Below, one piece after another: positions 17,405 through 27,181 of a stretch of DNA of 39,362 bases. How positions within the stretch are numbered: the first letter of the stretch is position 1; every line of letters begins with the position of its first letter. Origin of the DNA: Candidatus Sulfopaludibacter sp. Its GTDB lineage: Bacteria; Acidobacteriota; Terriglobia; Bryobacterales; Bryobacteraceae. Where the stretch lies: positions 1-39,362 of the forward strand of contig JARLGM010000045.1 in NCBI GenBank assembly GCA_031292755.1, written 5' to 3'. The notes beneath the pieces were generated by a model. It was not told where the DNA came from and did not search any database. It was given only the letters and a program-made list of their open reading frames with translations. Made by a program: the position numbers and the translations under genes.

Positions 17405-20400
17405 TCAGAACGTCAAACGAGCCGAAAGCTGCAACTGGCGCGCGCCCCAGATCAGGTTGCTGGTCGCCAGGGGCGCCAGGAATGCCGGGTTCGGCACCAG
17501 GCAGCCGTTGGTGTGGCCGGAGCAGACTCCGGAACCGGCCGCGGAGTATGTGAATCCGGTCGTGTTCACGCTGGAAATATTAGTGTGATTGAACAGGTTG
17601 AAAGCCTCGCCGATGAGCGAGAGTCTCAGCCGTTCTCCGAATCCGAACTGCCGCCCAATCCGGAAGTCCACATTGTGGAAGCCGGGCGCCGTGTACCCGT
17701 TTCGCGGCAGCCATGCAGCGCGGCCGGCGTTTGGATTGGCGTTGCTGGCTTCGCCGGCGGTGAGTCCGCCATCCAGCGGGCTGGGTGTGCCGCTGATGTA
17801 CGGTGTGACTGGCTGGCCGGTCGATAACGTGACGATGGTGGAGAACGCCCACCCATTCAGCGCGTACTTGGCCGCCTGGTTCTTGAGGCCGCCGATGGTT
17901 GGCATCCAGACTCCGTTGGCCACGAAGCGGTGGCGCTGGTCCAAATCGCTCAGGGCGTATTCCAACTTGCGGTTCTTGGGATCGAAGGGAATGTCGCTGC
18001 CATTGAACGTGCCGTTGGAGCCGATCACTTCGCCGCCATCGAATGCCTTGCTCAGGGTATAGTTGGCGGTGAACTCCAAACCATGCCGCATGGGCCGGCG
18101 CACCGTGATCACCATGGAGTTGTACCAGGAATTGACGTCGCTGTAGCCAACGAAGACCTCGCCGGTCGGGTCGACGCGCTGTGTGTAGAAGGGCGCGGTG
18201 AAAGTCTGGGTGGTGGCGTTGCCGGCTCCCAGGATGTCGTAATTTTTGGTGGCGGAAGATGGGGCCAGGTTAGCGTCGGCGAACATCGGCAGGTGCAGGC
18301 CGCGGCTCACCACGTAACCGATCGATGCGCCGAAGCCGCCCTTCAACTGCCGCTCGACGGTGACTTCGCCTTCATGCACCACCGGGTTGACGAAGTTGGG
18401 GTCCAGGCCGCGCGTGGATTGCGTGGCCGAGGGCGGAGTGAACGGGGTCACCTGCGGCGTGAGCGCTCCGGCGAACGGCGCCGCCAGCGGAGGCCCTGGC
18501 GCGGTGAAAATCAGGTTCGGGAAGGTGAGTGCCGGGCACGAAGCCGGCGTGCAGTTGAAGGTCTGCTGAATGACTCCGTTCTCGACGCGCGTCGCATAGT
18601 AGGTCGTGTTGGTGGTCTTGGCATAGAACATGCCGTATCCCACACGCACTACCGTGTTGGGAGTGACCTCCCAGGCGGCGCCGAGGCGCGGGGCAAACTG
18701 ATCCTTGGGGATGTGGATCGTCGAAGTGTACAGGTTGGTGAGCGGCGTCAAAGTGTTAGGCTGCGGCGGCTGCGGAATCAGGAAGACGTCATAACGCAAG
18801 CCCATATTCAGCGTCAACTTCGATGTCGCTTTCCAACTGTCTTCGAAGAAGCCGGCGAAGTCGGTATTGTAGAAATCATCCTTGCCGACATGCGTGACCG
18901 GGTCGGTGACTTGCACGAAGTTGTTGTAGTGCTTGCCGGTCAACCCGTCGCCGGTGTTGATGCCGTACGCATCCAGCACCCAGTTATTGAAGATGGTTTG
19001 CGGGGCGCCGCTATAGGTATACTGTCCCGGGCCGTTGAACAGATTGATCATGACCTCGTGGATGATGTTGAGGTCGATGCCGGTCTTGAACGTGTGGCGG
19101 CCGCGAACGAACGAAACGTTGTCGGAGATCTGGGTGCGATGTTCGTCCGGCTCCGCCGTGCGCGGCAGCGCGTAGTTTTCGCCGTACGCCATGACGTTCT
19201 GGAGATTGATGTACGGCGCGGGCGCGTTCGATCCGGCGACTTCCAGGTCGCGCCCCCACTGGAAGCGCAGGTTGTTGATCACGCTGGGGCTGAGCGTGGC
19301 GTCCCAATTGGTCACGAAGACCCGCTCGTGGAATACGTAGCTTCCGTTCGTGCCCAGCGACAGGTTGGCGTTGGAAGGCGCAGTCTGGTAGGAGTTGGGC
19401 GCGGCGTAGTTCATCCAGTCGTAGGACGAGCTGATGTGGTTGCCCGGTGTTGCCTGGTAGTCCACACGGCCGAAGAGCACGTCCTGATTGGTGGCCCGCG
19501 GATAGCCGCCGATCTGCCCCGCCAGAAACGCATTGGCGTTGGCGCACTGTGCGCTGCTGACCTGTGTAGGACAGGGAAGCGCGCGTATGGAAGCGCTATA
19601 GGTGCTGCTGGTGTACGTCACGGGATTGACTTTGCGCGACCCATCGTACGTGCCGAAAACGAAAACCTTGTCCTTGATCAGCGGACCGCCGGCGCTGGCG
19701 CCGAACTGCTGCCACTGGTGGATCGGTTGGGTGTAGATGCCTTGTGACTTGGGCAGCGGATCCAGCGCATTCCAGGTGGGGTAGCGCAGGTAGTAGAACA
19801 GGTCGCCATGAAGACTGTTGGTGCCGCTCTTGGTGACCGCGTTTACCACGCCGCCCGCGGCCTGGCCCAGCTCCGCGCTGTAGTTGCTGGAACTCACCTG
19901 GTATTCCTTGATGGAATCCATGCTGAACACATAGGCGCCGCTGATGGCGCGGCCGCGAGCTTCGGAGAAGAGCGCCTGGTTGTTGTTCGCTCCATCCACG
20001 GTATTCGAGTTATAAAGCCCGGAGATGCCGCGGTAGGATACCAGGCCGCTGGTGCCATCGGTAGTGACGTTGGGAGTGAGTAGCACGAAGCTGTCCCAAC
20101 GCCGTCCGGCGATCGGCAGGTTACTCACCGCAGTCTCGCTGATCACCTGAGATTGCTCGGTTTTCTCCACGTCCACGATGGGGGCGTCGGCAGTCACCTC
20201 CACGGTTTGCTGACTCGATTGCACCGGCAGTTTGAAATCGATGGAAAGAGTCTGCCCCACCTGGAGGCTCAAATCGCCGCGCACCATTTTGGCAAATCCG
20301 GCCTTCGTGACCGTCAACTCGTAAGGGCCGGGCTGCAGGAAAGCCGCGGTGTAAACACCCGCGCCGTTGCTGGAAACCGACCGGTCGACCCCGGTGTTGG

Positions 20401-20599
20401 TATTGTGGATCACCAGAGAAGCATCGGGCACCGCCGCTCCGGATTGATCCGTCACGATGCCGGTAATGGTTCCGGCCGCTGCGCTTTGCGCCAGCGCCGG
20501 GCCTGAAAAACTGCTGCCCATGATGACGGCCGCCGCCAGTATAGCCATGCCGTGCGCCGTGTATTTCGCCCTGGATTCGGTCCGCGTCGAGTCTTTCAT
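17405..20599 (-). CDS. Oar-like TonB-dependent outer-membrane receptor
   Basis: The 1064-residue product has a signal peptide ending near ALAQ (residue 38), a carboxypeptidase-regulatory-like beta-sandwich (about 42-130: GTITGIVTDQSGAAVPDASLVI, AGVYTAAFLQPGPYELTV), a plug domain (about 140-250, with GGVVNAVTKSGTNSLHGD) and a long beta-barrel ending in a terminal Phe (LSARLTF), as outer-membrane proteins do. No classical TonB box was pinpointed. Such receptors are numerous in Acidobacteria and take up oligosaccharides or other large ligands. It is the last gene downstream of the mannosidase-LacI-MFS-SDR row, so a glycan ligand is a fair inference. A ribosome site like GAGGAAGAG precedes the ATG at 20599. 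Confidence 0.92.
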   Translation of the reverse strand: MKDSTRTESRAKYTAHGMAILAAAVIMGSSFSGPALAQSAAAGTITGIVTDQSGAAVPDASLVIHNTNTGVDRSVSSNGAGVYTAAFLQPGPYELTVTKAGFAKMVRGDLSLQVGQTLSIDFKLPVQSSQQTVEVTADAPIVDVEKTEQSQVISETAVSNLPIAGRRWDSFVLLTPNVTTDGTSGLVSYRGISGLYNSNTVDGANNNQALFSEARGRAISGAYVFSMDSIKEYQVSSSNYSAELGQAAGGVVNAVTKSGTNSLHGDLFYYLRYPTWNALDPLPKSQGIYTQPIHQWQQFGASAGGPLIKDKVFVFGTYDGSRKVNPVTYTSSTYSASIRALPCPTQVSSAQCANANAFLAGQIGGYPRATNQDVLFGRVDYQATPGNHISSSYDWMNYAAPNSYQTAPSNANLSLGTNGSYVFHERVFVTNWDATLSPSVINNLRFQWGRDLEVAGSNAPAPYINLQNVMAYGENYALPRTAEPDEHRTQISDNVSFVRGRHTFKTGIDLNIIHEVMINLFNGPGQYTYSGAPQTIFNNWVLDAYGINTGDGLTGKHYNNFVQVTDPVTHVGKDDFYNTDFAGFFEDSWKATSKLTLNMGLRYDVFLIPQPPQPNTLTPLTNLYTSTIHIPKDQFAPRLGAAWEVTPNTVVRVGYGMFYAKTTNTTYYATRVENGVIQQTFNCTPASCPALTFPNLIFTAPGPPLAAPFAGALTPQVTPFTPPSATQSTRGLDPNFVNPVVHEGEVTVERQLKGGFGASIGYVVSRGLHLPMFADANLAPSSATKNYDILGAGNATTQTFTAPFYTQRVDPTGEVFVGYSDVNSWYNSMVITVRRPMRHGLEFTANYTLSKAFDGGEVIGSNGTFNGSDIPFDPKNRKLEYALSDLDQRHRFVANGVWMPTIGGLKNQAAKYALNGWAFSTIVTLSTGQPVTPYISGTPSPLDGGLTAGEASNANPNAGRAAWLPRNGYTAPGFHNVDFRIGRQFGFGERLRLSLIGEAFNLFNHTNISSVNTTGFTYSAAGSGVCSGHTNGCLVPNPAFLAPLATSNLIWGARQLQLSARLTF

Positions 20600-20674
20600 T
20601 GGCTCTTCCTCACGTGATCGGATGTGTCGAAATTCGTCTCTGACCTGGAGATAGGAAGTGCAGGCGTGGATGTC

Positions 20675-20691
20675 CCGGATGAAAAATCCGG
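20675..20691 (-). promoter_or_regulatory. Small hairpin upstream of the TonB-dependent receptor gene
   Basis: CCGGAT (20675-20680) and ATCCGG (20686-20691) form a six-bp stem with a five-base loop in the 177-base gap between the SDR gene and the receptor gene. It may be a weak terminator or part of the receptor leader; no T-run makes it a clear terminator. Confidence 0.3.
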
Positions 20692-20776
20692 TATCAACTG
20701 CTTCCCCGTGAATTGCCCCGTTTAGGACTCAAGTATACAACGAAGGCGCCAAAAAAAGACAGGCCGAAAGCCCACC

Positions 20777-21544
20777 CTATCGCATCAATTGGCCACCGTT
20801 TACCTCGACCGTTTCGCCCACCATATAACTGGCGGCATCCGATACGAGGAAGGCGATTACGGTGGCGCATTCGATGGATTTCCCGACTCGACCCAGGGGA
20901 ATTCCCTTAACGAAATTCGCAATCATCTCCGGGGTGGAGAACACTTCGTGAAAAGGCGTGGCGATCACTCCCGGCGAAATGGCGTTCACGCGAATGCCGA
21001 AGGGTGCGAATTCCTTGGCCTGCGCCTTGGTCATGGCGATGAGAGCCGCTTTGGATGCGGCGTACGGGCCCGCTCCCGGTCCACCGCCGTTGTGCGCGGC
21101 GATGGAGACCACGTTGACGATGGCGCCCGTTTTGCGCTCGATCATGGAGGGCGCAACGGCCTGCGTGCAGAGCACCGCACTCTTGAGATTCAGATCCATG
21201 ATCTCATCCCAGCCCGCTTCCGTAAGGTCGCGCAGGGGATAGCGCTTCACCAGCGAGCCAGCATTATTTACCAGTATGTCGAGAGGGCCCAGTTCGGCCG
21301 AAGCACGTTCTACCAGCGGGCGAACTTCCGCCGGCTTGCGCATATCGGCCTGCAGGGCCACCGCTTTACCACCCGCCGCAACGATTCCGTGGCAGACCTC
21401 TTCGGCGCCGTTGCGATTGTTATGGAAGCCGATGGCCACGCGCGCTCCCAGTTCGGCAAGCACCGCCGCCGTGGCGGCTCCGATACCGCTCGATGCGCCG
21501 GTTACCAGCGCCGTCTTGCCCGTCAAGTCCATGTAGTTTTGCAT
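20777..21544 (-). CDS. SDR-family NAD(P)-dependent oxidoreductase
   Basis: The 255-residue product is a classical short-chain dehydrogenase: TGASSGIG (cofactor loop, 15-22), NNAG near 91-94, a catalytic Ser in NVVSIAAHNGG and YAASK (Tyr/Lys pair), ending GGQLMR. It resembles FabG-like and sugar or sugar-acid dehydrogenases; position after an MFS transporter and a mannosidase suggests oxidation of a sugar or uronate, which is inference. It starts one base after the MFS stop and looks co-transcribed. Confidence 0.9.
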   Translation of the reverse strand: MQNYMDLTGKTALVTGASSGIGAATAAVLAELGARVAIGFHNNRNGAEEVCHGIVAAGGKAVALQADMRKPAEVRPLVERASAELGPLDILVNNAGSLVKRYPLRDLTEAGWDEIMDLNLKSAVLCTQAVAPSMIERKTGAIVNVVSIAAHNGGGPGAGPYAASKAALIAMTKAQAKEFAPFGIRVNAISPGVIATPFHEVFSTPEMIANFVKGIPLGRVGKSIECATVIAFLVSDAASYMVGETVEVNGGQLMR

Positions 21545-21545
21545 T

Positions 21546-22808
21546 TCATCTCCGTTCGAAAGATAAGCGCCGGATGGGACCGCCCAAGCGGAAGATCACC
21601 ACCGTCGCAATCACCGGTAACAGACCGGCGAGCACCAGGACCGGCGTGTAGGAATGAAACCGATCCACCACAAACCCCGTTCCCTGAATCAACAGCATGG
21701 CGCCGACGCCGGCGCCCATTCCGCCCATACCCGTCACCGAGCCCAGGGCATTTTCGGGGAAGTAATCGCTGGGCAGCGTCTGCACATTATTGATCCAGGA
21801 TTGAAATCCGAACAGCACCACCGCAATGAGGGCCAGCGCGACCGTGGCGCTTTTCGCGGCCGGCGCGAAGAACCCGGCGCACATGCAGAACATGCCGGCG
21901 ACGATCACGGTTTTGCGCGATTTGTCCACGCTCCAGCCGCGCGAAATCAGGTGGCCCGACGCCCAACCGCCGGCCAGGCTGCCGGCGTCGGCGGCCACGA
22001 AAGGCAGCCATGCGAAGGCGGCGATCTTGCCCAGGCTGAAGTGGCGCACGTTGTACAGATACAGCGGCAGCCAGGTGATGTAGAGCCACCACACCGGGTC
22101 GGCGAAGAACCGGGCCAGCAGGATGGCCCATGCCTGCGGATAGCTCAGCAGTTCACGCCAGGAAACCGGCGCTCCTTGGGATGGCTCGCGATCCTGCTGG
22201 ATCAGCGCGAGTTCTTCGCGCGTGACCAGCGGGTGGCGCTCGGGGGTTTCGTAGAAGCGCTGCCACAAGGCCAGCCACGCAAATCCCAGCCCGCCCATCA
22301 CCAGGAACGTGGCGTGCCACCCCACGCTGTACTGCAACTGAATGATGAGTGGAGCCGCCACCACCGAGCCGATGGATGTGCCGCTGTTAAAGATGGCCAT
22401 GCCGAAGGCGCGCTGCCGCACCGGAAACCATTCGGCGATCACCTTCGCGGCGCCCGGCCAGTTGCCGGCTTCTCCCAGCCCCAGCACGAAACGGCAGCAG
22501 TTCACGGCCAGCAGGCTGCGAGCCGCCGCATGCGCCATGGAAGCCAACGACCAGACCACAATCGACACGGTGAAGCCGCGCTTGGTGCCGATCCGGTCGT
22601 ATAGCCGGCCGGAGAGTAACTGGCTGAGCGTGTATGCCGCCAGAAACCAGGTGGTCAGGCTGGCGAACTGGCTGGCGCTCAATTGCAGTTCGCGCGTGAT
22701 CACCGGCCCCAGAACGGCGATGATCAGACGATTGAGAAAGTTGATGAGCGTGGCCAGAAAGATCAGGCCGGCGATCCACCAGCGCAGCCCCGGCACACCA
22801 CGCTTCAC
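21546..22808 (-). CDS. MFS transporter, anion:cation symporter (hexuronate-type) family
   Basis: The 420-residue product has about 12 membrane segments and ACS-family features: FLNRLIIAVLGPVITRELQLSASQF in the first helix region, RFVLGLGEAGNWPGAAKVIAEWFP between helices 4 and 5, and FNSGTSIGSVVAAPLI. ACS transporters carry hexuronates, glucarate, galactonate and other organic anions across the inner membrane with protons. The start overlaps the lacI-type regulator stop by four bases, and the SDR gene follows after one base. The substrate is probably a sugar acid or related anion released from plant or microbial glycans, by context only. Confidence 0.88.
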   Translation of the reverse strand: MKRGVPGLRWWIAGLIFLATLINFLNRLIIAVLGPVITRELQLSASQFASLTTWFLAAYTLSQLLSGRLYDRIGTKRGFTVSIVVWSLASMAHAAARSLLAVNCCRFVLGLGEAGNWPGAAKVIAEWFPVRQRAFGMAIFNSGTSIGSVVAAPLIIQLQYSVGWHATFLVMGGLGFAWLALWQRFYETPERHPLVTREELALIQQDREPSQGAPVSWRELLSYPQAWAILLARFFADPVWWLYITWLPLYLYNVRHFSLGKIAAFAWLPFVAADAGSLAGGWASGHLISRGWSVDKSRKTVIVAGMFCMCAGFFAPAAKSATVALALIAVVLFGFQSWINNVQTLPSDYFPENALGSVTGMGGMGAGVGAMLLIQGTGFVVDRFHSYTPVLVLAGLLPVIATVVIFRLGGPIRRLSFERR

Positions 22809-23863
22809 TCAGGCTGCTCCGCCGGAGTCTGTGTCGAGGCGCGCACGATCAGCCGGCAGTCGAAGGAAACTTCGCGGTGTTCCCCTTCGACTTCGCCTTC
22901 GATCCGTTCGAGTAGCATTTGCGCGGCGCGGCGGCCTTGTTCGGCGGTAGGCTGCTCGACCGTAGTGAGCGGTGGCGAGGTGAACGCGGAGAGCGGCACA
23001 TTGTCGAAGCCCACAATGGCGATATCGCCGGGAATATCCAGCCCGCGATCGCGCGCCGCACTGAGCGCGCCCATGGCGGTGAAATCGTTGCGCGCGAAAA
23101 TCGCGGTGGGCCGGCGGGAGAGGTCCAGCAGACGCTGCATCCCCGCATAACCATCGGCAAGCGTAGAGTATCCCGGGCCGGAATCGCCCGCCGGACCCGC
23201 AATCCACTCGTCGCGAACGTCCAGGCCGTGTTCGTGGAGCGCATCGCAGAACCCCTGGAACCGGCGCAGCCTGCGCGCATGCAGCGCCGATGCTCCGATG
23301 TACGCGATGCGCTTGTGGCCCAGCGAGATCAAGTGCTCCACCGCGTCGAAAGCGCCGCGCCAGTGGTTGGCGGTCACGCGATCCACAACCGCAAGGCCCG
23401 GTTCGCGGCCCACGGACACGATGGGCATGCCGCGCCGCGTGAATCGCTCCAGGGCTTCATCGCCGGCCTTGGTTTCGAGCGTAGCCACTACAATCCCCGC
23501 CACGCGATGATCGAAGAACGCGCTCAGGCCGGCCTGTTCGCGCTGCACGCTCTGTTCGGTGGTGCAGAGGAACGCCGAGTAGCCGCGCTCCAGCAACACC
23601 TGCTGGATGCTGCCCGCCAATTCGCCGGAGAACGGATTCTTGATATCGGGCAGCAGGATTCCCACCACGTGGGTCCGCTGGCTTTTCAGGCTGCGCGCCA
23701 GGGCATTGGGATGGTATTCCAGCTTATCGATGGCGCGCCGCACACGTTGCCGCACCTCCGCGCTCACGTAGCCGCTTTCGTTGATGACGCGGGAAACCGT
23801 CATCGGGGCCACCTTGGCGATCTTAGCGATATCCAGCAGGGTGGGATGGGTTTGTTTTGCCAT
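22805..23863 (-). CDS. LacI-family transcriptional regulator
   Basis: The 352-residue product begins with the LacI helix-turn-helix and hinge: TLLDIAKIAKVAPMTVSRVI, YVSAEVRQRV, YHPNALARSL, then the periplasmic-binding-protein-like effector domain (GILLPDIKNPFSGELAGSI to ERIEGEV). It should bind a sugar or sugar-derived effector and control the surrounding row of mannosidase, transporter and dehydrogenase genes. The gene sits nine bases after the mannosidase stop, and its own stop overlaps the transporter start. A matching LacI-type operator lies at 27119-27132. Confidence 0.93.
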   Translation of the reverse strand: MAKQTHPTLLDIAKIAKVAPMTVSRVINESGYVSAEVRQRVRRAIDKLEYHPNALARSLKSQRTHVVGILLPDIKNPFSGELAGSIQQVLLERGYSAFLCTTEQSVQREQAGLSAFFDHRVAGIVVATLETKAGDEALERFTRRGMPIVSVGREPGLAVVDRVTANHWRGAFDAVEHLISLGHKRIAYIGASALHARRLRRFQGFCDALHEHGLDVRDEWIAGPAGDSGPGYSTLADGYAGMQRLLDLSRRPTAIFARNDFTAMGALSAARDRGLDIPGDIAIVGFDNVPLSAFTSPPLTTVEQPTAEQGRRAAQMLLERIEGEVEGEHREVSFDCRLIVRASTQTPAEQPE

Positions 23864-23872
23864 TAGCGCCTG

Positions 23873-26800
23873 CTATTTGGAAAACGAAACTTCCACCGTT
23901 TTGATCTCGTAAGGCTTGGTGGGCACCGTGATGCTGCGGCCGTCCGGCGCCAGCGCGATCGCGGCTGCGTGCTTCTCCATCAGGTTGGTTTCCACGGCAC
24001 CTACGGCCTTTTGCGGCAGCCGCAGTTTCACCTGCGCCGGCTTGCCTTCGAATTCATAAAAGCGAAAGATGATGCCGCCATCGTCTTCGGCCTTCTTCAT
24101 CACCGTCAGGATGACGTTGCCCGGATCCACCTGCACCCAGGTCTGCTCCGCCGGCTGGCTGCCGCTGTGCGCCTGCGTGACGTACCCGATGAGCGGATAG
24201 TTTAATTCGTAACCCTGGCGCATGGTGTTGCCGGCTTTCCAATCGCCCGAATGCGCGTAGAGCGCGTAGGTGAATTCGTGGAAGCCCTGGTCGGCAATCT
24301 GATTATCGGGGGCGGGCATTTGCGGCGAGCGCAACAGGGACAGGCGCAGCAGGCTGCCCACCGCGTCGTACCCGTACTTGCTGGCGTTCAACAGGCTGAA
24401 GCCCTGGGTGGCATTGGATATGTCGCCCCAACGAATGGCCGGCACTTCGAACATGGCCTTCTCTTCCGGCGTGTTGCGCGTGGTGGGCCGCTCGATGGTG
24501 CCGTAAGGAATTTCGAACGTCGCGCGAGTGGCTTCCACGTTCACGGGAAATGCGGCCTTGAGCAGCACGTGCTCCTCATGCCAGTTGACCTGCATCTTCA
24601 CGTCCACGCGGGGGACGCCGGCGTATACGATGACGTCCTGCTGAATGGTGGAGTCGGGGCCTTCGGTGCGCGTGGGCGCCTTGAAGGTATGGCTGATGCG
24701 CACGACCACGCGCGCCGGTCCGTTCTCCACAACCTTCACTTCCTTGGGCTGTTTGAGATCCCACTCGTCCTGGTCGAAGCGGATTTCCCAGGCGTCCTGC
24801 GTGCGCGGAACATCTTTGAAAGCTTGCAGCAGATTGCCGCAGCCGCCGGGAGCGACCGCCTCCTTCCCGCCTGCTTTGTTGACCAGGCTGGTGACGCAAC
24901 CCGTCTTGGGATCGATCTTCAATTGCAGATATTCGTTCTCGATATCCGTGCCGTTGACCTTGAGCGCGGTCACCACCGGACGGGCGGGGACATTGCCCCT
25001 GGCCGGAACCACGTACAGGAGTTTGTAGCCCATCGCCGGCACGTTCCTGGCGATCGCCTCGATGGTGGCCCGCCGGCCATTGCGTGCCACAATCTGTGAG
25101 GGCACCGCTCCCCGGGCATCGCCCACTTCGAGGTGTTCGCCCGCGTTCGGGGCGTTCACCTCTATGCTCACCGGAGCCGTTCGCTCCCACGAGAGCGGAT
25201 TATAGACCACCACGGGAATGCCCGCCGTGCCGGTATCGATATCGGAACTGAGATCGGCCAGGGCGCTGTCCAGGATCTTCTGGCTGCGCAGACCGGCGTC
25301 GGTGAGGTTGTGCTCGGCATCCACGTAATTGATGCCGATTCCCGAGCCCGGCATGATGTCGTGGAAGTGATCGAACAGCACGCGCTTCCAGATGTCCTCG
25401 AACGCCGTGTTGTCGTAGGGACGGCCGGCGCTTAGGTAGGCCATGGACGCGAACTTCTCGGTGTTTTGCAGCAGCTCTTCGTTATAGCGGATCAGGCGCT
25501 TGGTTTCGGATTGCGTGGTGTAACAGCCGCGGTGATATTGCAGGTACAGTTCATCCTTCCACACCGGCGGCGCGAGGCTCTTTTGTTGAATGCCCTTTTC
25601 CACGTCGTCAAAGAATTGGCGCGCGGTGCTGAACACGGTCTTCGGATAGGTGGCCGAAGGGCTTTCCATCTTCATGGCTTCGTCCAGCATCTGGCGCGTG
25701 GGACCGCCGCCATGATCGCCTACGCCGTAGAGGTGCATGATCTCGGGGAACTTGGTCTGGGCGGAGTAATCGGCCACGTCCTGCGAGAGGCTGACGGGAT
25801 TGATGCCCCCGCTATAGCCGTGCGGAAAATAAGTCAGCACGCGGCTGCCATCGGGCGATTCCCACCAGAACAGCTTGTGCGGAAAGACGGTAGTTTCGTT
25901 CCACGACATCTTCTGCGTCACGAAGGTATCGAAGCCGGAGCGTTTGTAAATCTGCGGAAGCTGCCAGCTATAACCGAACGAATCGGGATTCCAGCCGATG
26001 GTGGTGTCCTTGTCGAAATACTTTTTGAAGAAGCGCGTGCCCACCAGAAGCTGGCGCACCAGGCCTTCGCCATCGGGCATGTTGAGGTCGGGCTCGACCC
26101 ACATGCCGCCCACCAGTTCCCAGCGGCCCTCTTTGACGCGCTGCTGGATCTCGCGGAACTCGGCGGGATACTTTTCGCGCAGCCAATCGTAATCCTGCAC
26201 GCTGGATTGCGCGTAGGTGAAGCCCGGATATTCGCGCATCAATTGCAGCGCCGTGGTGAAGGTGTCGCGGACCACTTCGACGGTTTCGGTCCACGGCCAG
26301 AGCCACGCCATATCGATGTGCGAATTTCCGACGAGCCGGATGGTGTACTGGCTGCTCCAGTCCTTGAGGGGCTGGAGCGCGTGCGCGGCGGCTTCGAGCG
26401 AGTGGCTGAAGGCAGCCTGATCGCCGCGATCGAGCGCGGCCAAGTCGATGGCTTTCACGGCGTTGTCGAGTTGGGTCTGATGCTCGGCCGCCGCGGTGGG
26501 CGAGCCGTCGAGCAGCACTTCCGCCGCCTGAATCTCGCTGCGGATGGTTCCGGGATCGGCCGGGCCGGGGTACTCTACCTGAATCTGCGCGCCTTGAAAG
26601 CGTCCCGCTGCCGCATGAAACGGCACCTTGACGGCGATGACGAACTTCTGTCCCGGCGCGGCCTGATTGGTGAGCAGGATGGGGTCGAGCGTGCGCCCTT
26701 CGCCCTGCGCCACCAGTCCACCGTTCACGAAGACGCGGCCGTCATTGGAAAGGCGCGGCATGATTTTGAGGCGCGCGCCGTGAAGGTCTTTACCGCCGGC

Positions 26801-27115
26801 AGTCTCGGGAACCGTGAAACTGGCGCGGTACCAGGCCATGGGCGCGTCGGTGGAATTCTGCCGCCCCCGGCCGCCGCTCAGCGTGACTTTGGCCCAGGCG
26901 GAATCGTCCAGCGACGGATCTTCCCCGTGGGGCAGATCGGCGTGCGCGCTCCACTGCTGGATCGGAAGCACGATCATCGATTCCAGGCGAGCCAGGACGG
27001 TGGGATATTTTTCGGGCGGGCGCACCGGCTGGACGCCCCTTTGAGCCAACGCGACTGCGGCGCAGAACAGGCCGCCGGCCACGGCGGCAATCGTCTTCAC
27101 GCGGGAAAACTGCAT
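23873..27115 (-). CDS. Secreted GH38 alpha-mannosidase
   Basis: The product is 1080 residues from ATG 27115, which gives a clean signal peptide (QFSRVKTIAAVAGGL...ALAQ); a start 18 bases upstream would fall in the operator. Residue numbers here count from that upstream Met. After a galactose-binding-like beta-sandwich (about 60-200) comes the GH38 catalytic domain: NSHIDMAWLWPWTE (zinc ligands His272 and Asp274), GGMWVEPDLNMPDGE and GWNPDSFGYSWQLPQ (nucleophile Asp384), then the GH38 C-terminal beta domains. It removes alpha-mannose from glycans, probably in the periplasm. It heads the row mannosidase, LacI regulator, MFS, SDR. No ribosome site is evident before the ATG. All catalytic residues expected for the family are present. 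Confidence 0.92.
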   Translation of the reverse strand: MQFSRVKTIAAVAGGLFCAAVALAQRGVQPVRPPEKYPTVLARLESMIVLPIQQWSAHADLPHGEDPSLDDSAWAKVTLSGGRGRQNSTDAPMAWYRASFTVPETAGGKDLHGARLKIMPRLSNDGRVFVNGGLVAQGEGRTLDPILLTNQAAPGQKFVIAVKVPFHAAAGRFQGAQIQVEYPGPADPGTIRSEIQAAEVLLDGSPTAAAEHQTQLDNAVKAIDLAALDRGDQAAFSHSLEAAAHALQPLKDWSSQYTIRLVGNSHIDMAWLWPWTETVEVVRDTFTTALQLMREYPGFTYAQSSVQDYDWLREKYPAEFREIQQRVKEGRWELVGGMWVEPDLNMPDGEGLVRQLLVGTRFFKKYFDKDTTIGWNPDSFGYSWQLPQIYKRSGFDTFVTQKMSWNETTVFPHKLFWWESPDGSRVLTYFPHGYSGGINPVSLSQDVADYSAQTKFPEIMHLYGVGDHGGGPTRQMLDEAMKMESPSATYPKTVFSTARQFFDDVEKGIQQKSLAPPVWKDELYLQYHRGCYTTQSETKRLIRYNEELLQNTEKFASMAYLSAGRPYDNTAFEDIWKRVLFDHFHDIMPGSGIGINYVDAEHNLTDAGLRSQKILDSALADLSSDIDTGTAGIPVVVYNPLSWERTAPVSIEVNAPNAGEHLEVGDARGAVPSQIVARNGRRATIEAIARNVPAMGYKLLYVVPARGNVPARPVVTALKVNGTDIENEYLQLKIDPKTGCVTSLVNKAGGKEAVAPGGCGNLLQAFKDVPRTQDAWEIRFDQDEWDLKQPKEVKVVENGPARVVVRISHTFKAPTRTEGPDSTIQQDVIVYAGVPRVDVKMQVNWHEEHVLLKAAFPVNVEATRATFEIPYGTIERPTTRNTPEEKAMFEVPAIRWGDISNATQGFSLLNASKYGYDAVGSLLRLSLLRSPQMPAPDNQIADQGFHEFTYALYAHSGDWKAGNTMRQGYELNYPLIGYVTQAHSGSQPAEQTWVQVDPGNVILTVMKKAEDDGGIIFRFYEFEGKPAQVKLRLPQKAVGAVETNLMEKHAAAIALAPDGRSITVPTKPYEIKTVEVSFSK

Positions 27116-27118
27116 ATA

Positions 27119-27132
27119 TGGTAACGCTAACA
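27119..27132 (-). promoter_or_regulatory. LacI/CcpA-type operator upstream of the mannosidase gene
   Basis: TGGTAACGCTAACA matches the LacI/CcpA-type pattern TGWAARCGYTWNCA at 12 of 14 positions, including the central CG, and is symmetric at 10 of 14. It lies three bases upstream of the mannosidase ATG, so a bound repressor would block transcription or elongation at the start of the row. The LacI-family protein encoded within the row is the likely binder. Confidence 0.55.
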
Positions 27133-27181
27133 CATCGGCGTGGAGTCGCGTCGGGAGACCCGGCTATGGGAGGATGGAGAA

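Noticed and set aside
17930..19747. A 605-codon open frame on the plus strand inside the TonB-dependent receptor gene
   Set aside because: Composition shadow of the receptor; no recognisable protein pattern.
25466..27124. A 552-codon open frame on the plus strand inside the mannosidase gene
   Set aside because: Antisense to a GH38 gene with all catalytic motifs intact; no independent coding evidence.
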